A stretch of DNA of 64,000 nucleotides from Myxococcaceae bacterium (GTDB lineage Bacteria; Myxococcota; Myxococcia; Myxococcales; Myxococcaceae). Position 1 is the first letter of the stretch; every line of letters begins with the position of its first letter. The stretch is from NCBI GenBank assembly GCA_016793095.1, contig JAEUJQ010000061.1, forward strand, positions 1 through 64,000. Direction: 5' to 3'. The notes under the pieces are model-generated. The model worked only from the letters and a program-made list of their open reading frames with translations. It had not been told where the DNA came from and ran no database searches. Both the position numbers and the translations under genes were made by a program. This document shows positions 60,465-64,000 of the stretch, in pieces.

Positions 60465-61193
60465 CTACTGGTTCTTCTCGATCCACTTCGCGAAGGCGTC
60501 CTTCTTGGCGGCCTCCTCGTACTGGGCGATGTCCCAGAGGTCGACGCCGACCGCGATCTGCTGGTTCTGCTGCAGCTCGACGAACTTCTTCTCCCACTCG
60601 TCCGCGGTGATCTCGGTCGGCCCCGCGACCGGCACCCGCTCGCCCTTCTTCTTCGGCGGCGGCGCGGCGGCGGTCGAGGCCTTCGCCACCGCGGCCGAGG
60701 GCTTGATGTTCACCACGCCCTCGACGATGCGAACGATGGAGGCCTTGCGCGCCTTCGGCGGCTTCGCGGTGGTGACGAGCTTGTCAGCGTCGATGCGGAA
60801 GATCGTGCCGCGCACACCGGCGACCGCGCGCTCGGTGGAGACCTCGTAGCCGCCCCCGCCCATCGCCTTCTTCACCTTCGTCCACAGGCTGCCGGACTGG
60901 AGGAAGGCCTTGAAGCCCTTGCGCTCCTGCCCCTGGAACTCGGCCTCGGTGATCTCCAGCTTCGAGCCCGGCGCCAGCATGATGAGGCTCTCGTCGGTGA
61001 GCTGGACCTTCAGGTTGCCGCTCTCGACCGCGATGGTGTCGCCCAGCTCGATGTTGGCGCCGACGGCGAGCGCGACGGCCGCTCCGTCCTTCGGCGTGCG
61101 GGTGGCTTTGCCCTCGATGACGGCGACCTTCCCGACCTCGGCGAAGGCCGCCAGCGAGAGGGTGAAGACGGCGACCGTGAACAGACGCTTCAT
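60465..61193 (-). CDS. FecR-domain periplasmic protein
   Basis: A 242-residue exported protein with a signal peptide (MKRLFTVAVFTLSLAAFA) and a FecR-type domain (~20-160). The domain has the usual VGKVAVIEGKATRT, LGDTIAVESGNLKVQLTDES, LAPGSKLEI and VRGTIFRI segments. A Lys/Pro/Ala linker and a short helical C-terminus follow. No TM helix and no adjacent sigma factor are seen, so it is a structural, stand-alone FecR type rather than an anti-sigma factor. ATG 61193 overlaps the stop of the PEGA gene by 4 nt. Confidence 0.87.
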   Translation of the reverse strand: MKRLFTVAVFTLSLAAFAEVGKVAVIEGKATRTPKDGAAVALAVGANIELGDTIAVESGNLKVQLTDESLIMLAPGSKLEITEAEFQGQERKGFKAFLQSGSLWTKVKKAMGGGGYEVSTERAVAGVRGTIFRIDADKLVTTAKPPKARKASIVRIVEGVVNIKPSAAVAKASTAAAPPPKKKGERVPVAGPTEITADEWEKKFVELQQNQQIAVGVDLWDIAQYEEAAKKDAFAKWIEKNQ

Positions 61194-61534
61194 GGACTTC
61201 CTCCGTTGGGCAGCAGCGTCACCGTCATCACGACCCGGGTCTGATCTGCCGCCAGCCAGCTCTCCCACGTCTGAAAACCGGACTTCTTCACCTCGACTCG
61301 ACGGGCGGCGGTGCCGACCTTCAACGCATGCGGTTCGCCGTCGAAGTCGCTGCACAGCCCTTGCGAGACCCCGTCGAGCGCCACCTCTGCGTCAGCAGGC
61401 GTGCAGCGCAGCACCAGCTCGCCCGCGCCCGCCACCCGCCATGACCGCTGCGCAGGCGTCGCGGGCGCCACCTTCGGCAACACCAGCTGCGGCCCTGCAC
61501 AGCCGGCCAGCGACGCGAGCACGACCCACCTCAC
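61190..61534 (-). CDS. PEGA-domain lipoprotein (114 aa)
   Basis: A small lipoprotein. The short signal peptide ends with lipobox LAGC at residue 12. One PEGA domain follows (~40-110), with LVLRCTPADAEVALDGVSQG and EVKKSGFQTW. PEGA domains often bind envelope components. GTG 61534 overlaps the stop of the FlgT-like gene (GTGA), and its own stop overlaps the FecR gene, showing a tightly coupled operon. Confidence 0.83.
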   Translation of the reverse strand: MRWVVLASLAGCAGPQLVLPKVAPATPAQRSWRVAGAGELVLRCTPADAEVALDGVSQGLCSDFDGEPHALKVGTAARRVEVKKSGFQTWESWLAADQTRVVMTVTLLPNGGSP

Positions 61535-62682
61535 TTCGCGACGTTGACCTCGAGTGTGTTGCCGGTGGCCGAGACGATGTTCAGCTTCTTCTTCTTGAAG
61601 GTGGCTGCCTCGACCTCCGACGCCAGATCGTCCACCGTGCCGGCGTAGACCACCCGGAACGTCGCCTTGCCGTTGGCGAACGTGTCTTGCGTCGCCTCCT
61701 TGATGCCCTTGATCGCCTCGATGGACTTCTTGAAGTCCTTCGCAGCGCCGAAGCTGTCGAGCCCGCTCACCGCGACGCTGATGCGCTTGCCGTTCATCGT
61801 CTCGGACCGGAAGTGCTCGAGCACCCCCTTGCGCACCGAGTCGATGATCTCGCGCTTGCGCTCCTGGATGAGGCCGAACGCGGTGCGCTCATACGAGACG
61901 GTGGGGCTCACCTTGCTGTCCATCTTCCACTCGAGCTTGCCGGCGACCTTCGCCAGCTGCAGCTCGCTGTCGGTCGCGGCGATGGCGAGGTTGTACTCGC
62001 CCGACACCGGGTAGATGGAGGAGCCCTTCAGCAGCGAGTCGGGCTCGGCGTGGCGCAGCGAGGTGGTGCCGTAGAGCACGTAGTTGGCCTTCGTGAGATC
62101 GCCGACGGCCTTCGCGCCCGCAGCCCCGACGGAGGGGTCGAGCTTGAGCGACTTGTTCACCGCCTGCGGGTCCTTGATCTCCCAGCCGTCGGCCTTGAAC
62201 GCCTCGGTCAGCACGGTCGCGGTCACCTCGGAGTTCAGCGTCGTCTTGTCACCGATGGGGATCGTCTGCTCCTGGATGACGATGACGATGCTCGGCCGGC
62301 CCATGCGCTTGACGAGGTCGCGGGCGGCCTGAATGTCCTTGTCGAGGTTGTCGGTGATGACGTTGGCCTTGACCGTCACCGTCATCACGTTCTTCTCGAC
62401 CTTCTTCGAGACCACGTCGAACGACTTCACGTAGCCGCCGGTGTTCGCGAACACCTGATCGCGAACGAGCTGGTTGTTCACCACCAGGGTGTCGGCGTCC
62501 ACGCGCACGCCTGCGGCCTGTTCGACGGCGGCTCGCAGCGCAGCGCCCTTCGCCTCCTCGAAGGCGCGGCCCTCGTCTTTGTTGATGACGGCGGCTTCGC
62601 CGGTACCTTCCTTCGTGACGACGTTGGCCTGGGCGAGGGCGACGGCGCTGGACGCGATCAGGGCGAGTGAGAGAGTTCTCAT
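61531..62682 (-). CDS. Exported FlgT-N-like protein (383 aa)
   Basis: A signal peptide (MRTLSLALIASSAVALAQ) is followed by a domain (~20-110) like the N-terminal domain of flagellar assembly protein FlgT (AFEEAKGAALRAAVEQAAGV, then VDADTLVVNNQLV and GGYVKSFDVVS). A middle domain (~125-270) and a C-terminal one (~270-383) have beta strands and KKKKLNIVSATG, similar to SHS2/TolB-N-like modules. In Vibrio FlgT forms a periplasmic ring with FlgO/FlgP. No flagellar gene is seen here and myxobacteria glide, so the module has been redeployed. ATG 62682 lies 14 nt after the LPP20-like gene. Confidence 0.82.
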   Translation of the reverse strand: MRTLSLALIASSAVALAQANVVTKEGTGEAAVINKDEGRAFEEAKGAALRAAVEQAAGVRVDADTLVVNNQLVRDQVFANTGGYVKSFDVVSKKVEKNVMTVTVKANVITDNLDKDIQAARDLVKRMGRPSIVIVIQEQTIPIGDKTTLNSEVTATVLTEAFKADGWEIKDPQAVNKSLKLDPSVGAAGAKAVGDLTKANYVLYGTTSLRHAEPDSLLKGSSIYPVSGEYNLAIAATDSELQLAKVAGKLEWKMDSKVSPTVSYERTAFGLIQERKREIIDSVRKGVLEHFRSETMNGKRISVAVSGLDSFGAAKDFKKSIEAIKGIKEATQDTFANGKATFRVVYAGTVDDLASEVEAATFKKKKLNIVSATGNTLEVNVAK

Positions 62683-62696
62683 GGGCGCGGTGTCCT

Positions 62697-63548
62697 TCAG
62701 TTGAAGACGATGACGACCTTGCCCTGCGCGAGGAAGGGCGGGTTCATGGAGACCAGCTTCTTCGCCTCGTCCTGGGGCAGCAGCACGTCGGCGCCGCTCG
62801 CCTTGGCGGCCTTCACCACCAGCGGCTTGTCACCGGCCTTCATGCTCTTGCGCGCCTCCTCGAGGGTCTGCACGTAGGCCGCCACGCCCGTCGTCTTGCG
62901 AGCCTCGGCGGACAGCGAGTCCACCGAGTAGAGCGGCTTTCCGGTCTCGTCGAGCACGCGGGGCATGAGCGCCGGCATCAACTTCAGGCCACGGGCGTCG
63001 ATGACGAGGCCCGTCCCCGGGTCGGCCTTCGCCACGGCCTCCGGGGCCTTCTCGGGCGTCTTCTCAGGGGTCTTCTCGGGCGCCTTCTCGGCGGGCTTCG
63101 TCTCGCCCTTCGCCGGCACGGCGAGCAGCTGGGTCGCGTCGGGGTCGAGGATGTCAGTCAGGAACGCCACCGGCACCTCGACGTCGATCTCGACGCCGTT
63201 GTCCGAGAAGTAGCGCTTGTTGCTGACCTTGTACCCCTTGATCACGCCCTCGACGCGCGCGCGAACCTCGTTCGACTGCATCACGTCGTCCATCTTGCGG
63301 GTGCCGTCCACCTGCACGCCCTTCACCTGCGAGAGCAGGTTGCGGAAGGCGTCGAGCAGGGCGGCGCGTTCGGCGCCCAGTCGGGCCTGCGCGGGGCTCG
63401 AGGCCTTCATGTCGGGCGCGCCCGACCCGGTCGCGCGAATGACCTGGCCTTCCCAGCTCACTCCCTGCGGCGGACGCTGCTCCTTCGTTCCCTGTCCGAT
63501 GGCCGACACGGCCACCGCCAGGATCACTGCACACACCAGACGCTTCAC
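62697..63548 (-). CDS. LPP20/FlgP-like exported protein (283 aa)
   Basis: A signal peptide (MKRLVCAVILAVAVSAIGQ) precedes an LPP20-type domain (~45-150, with ARLGAERAALLDAFRNLLSQVKG, reshuffled charged pairs and GVEIDVEVPV). A Lys/Glu/Pro linker of repeated PEKTPEK follows, then a C-terminal domain similar to those of FlgP-like proteins. It lacks a clear lipobox Cys. GTG 63548 follows GGGGGAG. It is the first gene of the operon LPP20-FlgT-PEGA-FecR-unknown. Confidence 0.8.
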   Translation of the reverse strand: MKRLVCAVILAVAVSAIGQGTKEQRPPQGVSWEGQVIRATGSGAPDMKASSPAQARLGAERAALLDAFRNLLSQVKGVQVDGTRKMDDVMQSNEVRARVEGVIKGYKVSNKRYFSDNGVEIDVEVPVAFLTDILDPDATQLLAVPAKGETKPAEKAPEKTPEKTPEKAPEAVAKADPGTGLVIDARGLKLMPALMPRVLDETGKPLYSVDSLSAEARKTTGVAAYVQTLEEARKSMKAGDKPLVVKAAKASGADVLLPQDEAKKLVSMNPPFLAQGKVVIVFN

Positions 63549-63593
63549 GGGCTCCCCCTTGGGTTCCAGCGACTCGAGTAGACGATGCAGTCC

Positions 63594-63623
63594 ACTCTAC
63601 GGACGAATCGCGCGGACCTTCAA
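63594..63623 (-). promoter_or_regulatory. Candidate promoter for the LPP20/FlgT-like operon
   Basis: TTGAAG (63618-63623) and TAGAGT (63594-63599) on the minus strand are separated by 18 nt. The start would be near 63587, about 39 nt before the GTG. The -10 matches the TAGAGT seen at 33332. Confidence 0.4.
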
Positions 63624-63638
63624 GGGCAGCGACACGCG

Positions 63639-63974
63639 TCACTGCTCGACGTTGCGCGCGACGAACTGGTCGATCAGGCGGCGGTGGCGCTCGGTGAGCA
63701 GCGTGAACCGAACGCCCGACCCCTCCTCGACGCGATCCAGATCAGCCCACTCGCGAACCACCTCGCCTTCCGCGTAGATGACCTCTTCCGAGCCCGGCAG
63801 CTGGAACTGGAGCCCCACCCGCTTGCCCGCCATCTGCGGCTCGATGAGGTGCGACAGGCCCACACCCTCTCGCGAGATGTCCGACGTCCGCGCCATGTAA
63901 GGCACGCCGGCCACGTACTTGTTGAGGTAGATGTCGAGGGAGACCCGGTCGTTCTTCCGCTTGTTGTTGGGCAT
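63639..63974 (-). CDS. PilZ-domain protein (c-di-GMP receptor)
   Basis: A 111-residue single-domain PilZ protein. The c-di-GMP-binding RxxxR is Arg6-x-x-x-Arg10 (KRKNDR), and the second motif DxSxxG is DISREG at 32-37. Beta strands with GLQFQLPGS and EGEVVREW follow. ATG 63974 follows AGGAG. It lies 90 nt upstream of the LPP20/FlgT-like operon on the same strand, so c-di-GMP may influence that operon or the gliding machine. Targets are unknown. Confidence 0.93.
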   Translation of the reverse strand: MPNNKRKNDRVSLDIYLNKYVAGVPYMARTSDISREGVGLSHLIEPQMAGKRVGLQFQLPGSEEVIYAEGEVVREWADLDRVEEGSGVRFTLLTERHRRLIDQFVARNVEQ

Positions 63975-64000
63975 GCACGCTCCTGTTGAGTCCGCTGCAG

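Overview
The window comes from a high-GC gliding member of the Myxococcota. The strongest evidence is an almost complete copy of the Myxococcus G1 adventurous-gliding locus (gltD-gltE-gltF-gltG-gltH-gltI-gltJ, also known as agmU, aglT, cglF, FHA/TonB gltG, cglE, agmK and agmX), including a 4088-residue TPR protein. Supporting traits are very high GC at third codon positions, lipoproteins with long Gly-Gly-Ser-Thr-Ala linkers and many secreted Cys-rich proteins. No tRNA or rRNA gene was seen. No gene-free stretch exceeds 300 bases; the largest is 13109-13387.

Region 1 (1-11000). A partial FG-GAP repeat protein converges on an M28 peptidase. The peptidase is translationally coupled to a stand-alone LanB-type (lantibiotic dehydratase N-domain) enzyme. 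Next come a secreted glutamine-amidotransferase-like protein, two divergent paralogous proteins that look like circularly permuted ATP-grasp ligases, a small unknown protein and a PLP-dependent alpha-oxoamine synthase. Together they look like an undescribed peptide or amino-acid-derived biosynthetic locus with no obvious precursor peptide.

Region 2 (11001-26000) is mostly housekeeping and regulation: a REC-only response regulator, a PlsC-type acyltransferase coupled to an SDR-fold protein, a Rad50/YhaN-like protein that has lost its Walker A motif, rplS, rplY, pth and thiC under a TPP riboswitch. A foreign-looking two-gene cassette sits between rplY and pth: a 35-residue ORF with a perfect Shine-Dalgarno, overlapping a metallophosphoesterase-GAF gene. 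It is the best candidate for a small unrecognised system. A possible effector/immunity-like pair follows pth.

Region 3 (25800-33500) is a run of minus-strand cell-surface proteins: a metallopeptidase-like lipoprotein, a papain-fold-like lipoprotein with a GGSTA linker, two paralogous Cys-rich lipoproteins flanking a MORN-repeat protein, and membrane proteins.

Region 4 (33484-59504) is the gliding operon, transcribed from high to low coordinates, gltD first and gltJ near the end. It carries a second GltF-like gene, an RGG-rich TPR protein, an unknown 160-aa protein and a zinc-finger membrane protein coupled to gltJ. Near-consensus sigma70 promoters precede gltD and gltJ, each with a short palindrome in the spacer.

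Region 5 (59652-63974), just upstream of gltD and in the same direction, is a five-gene exported-protein operon (LPP20/FlgP-like, FlgT-N-like, PEGA lipoprotein, FecR-like, unknown) preceded by a PilZ-domain gene.
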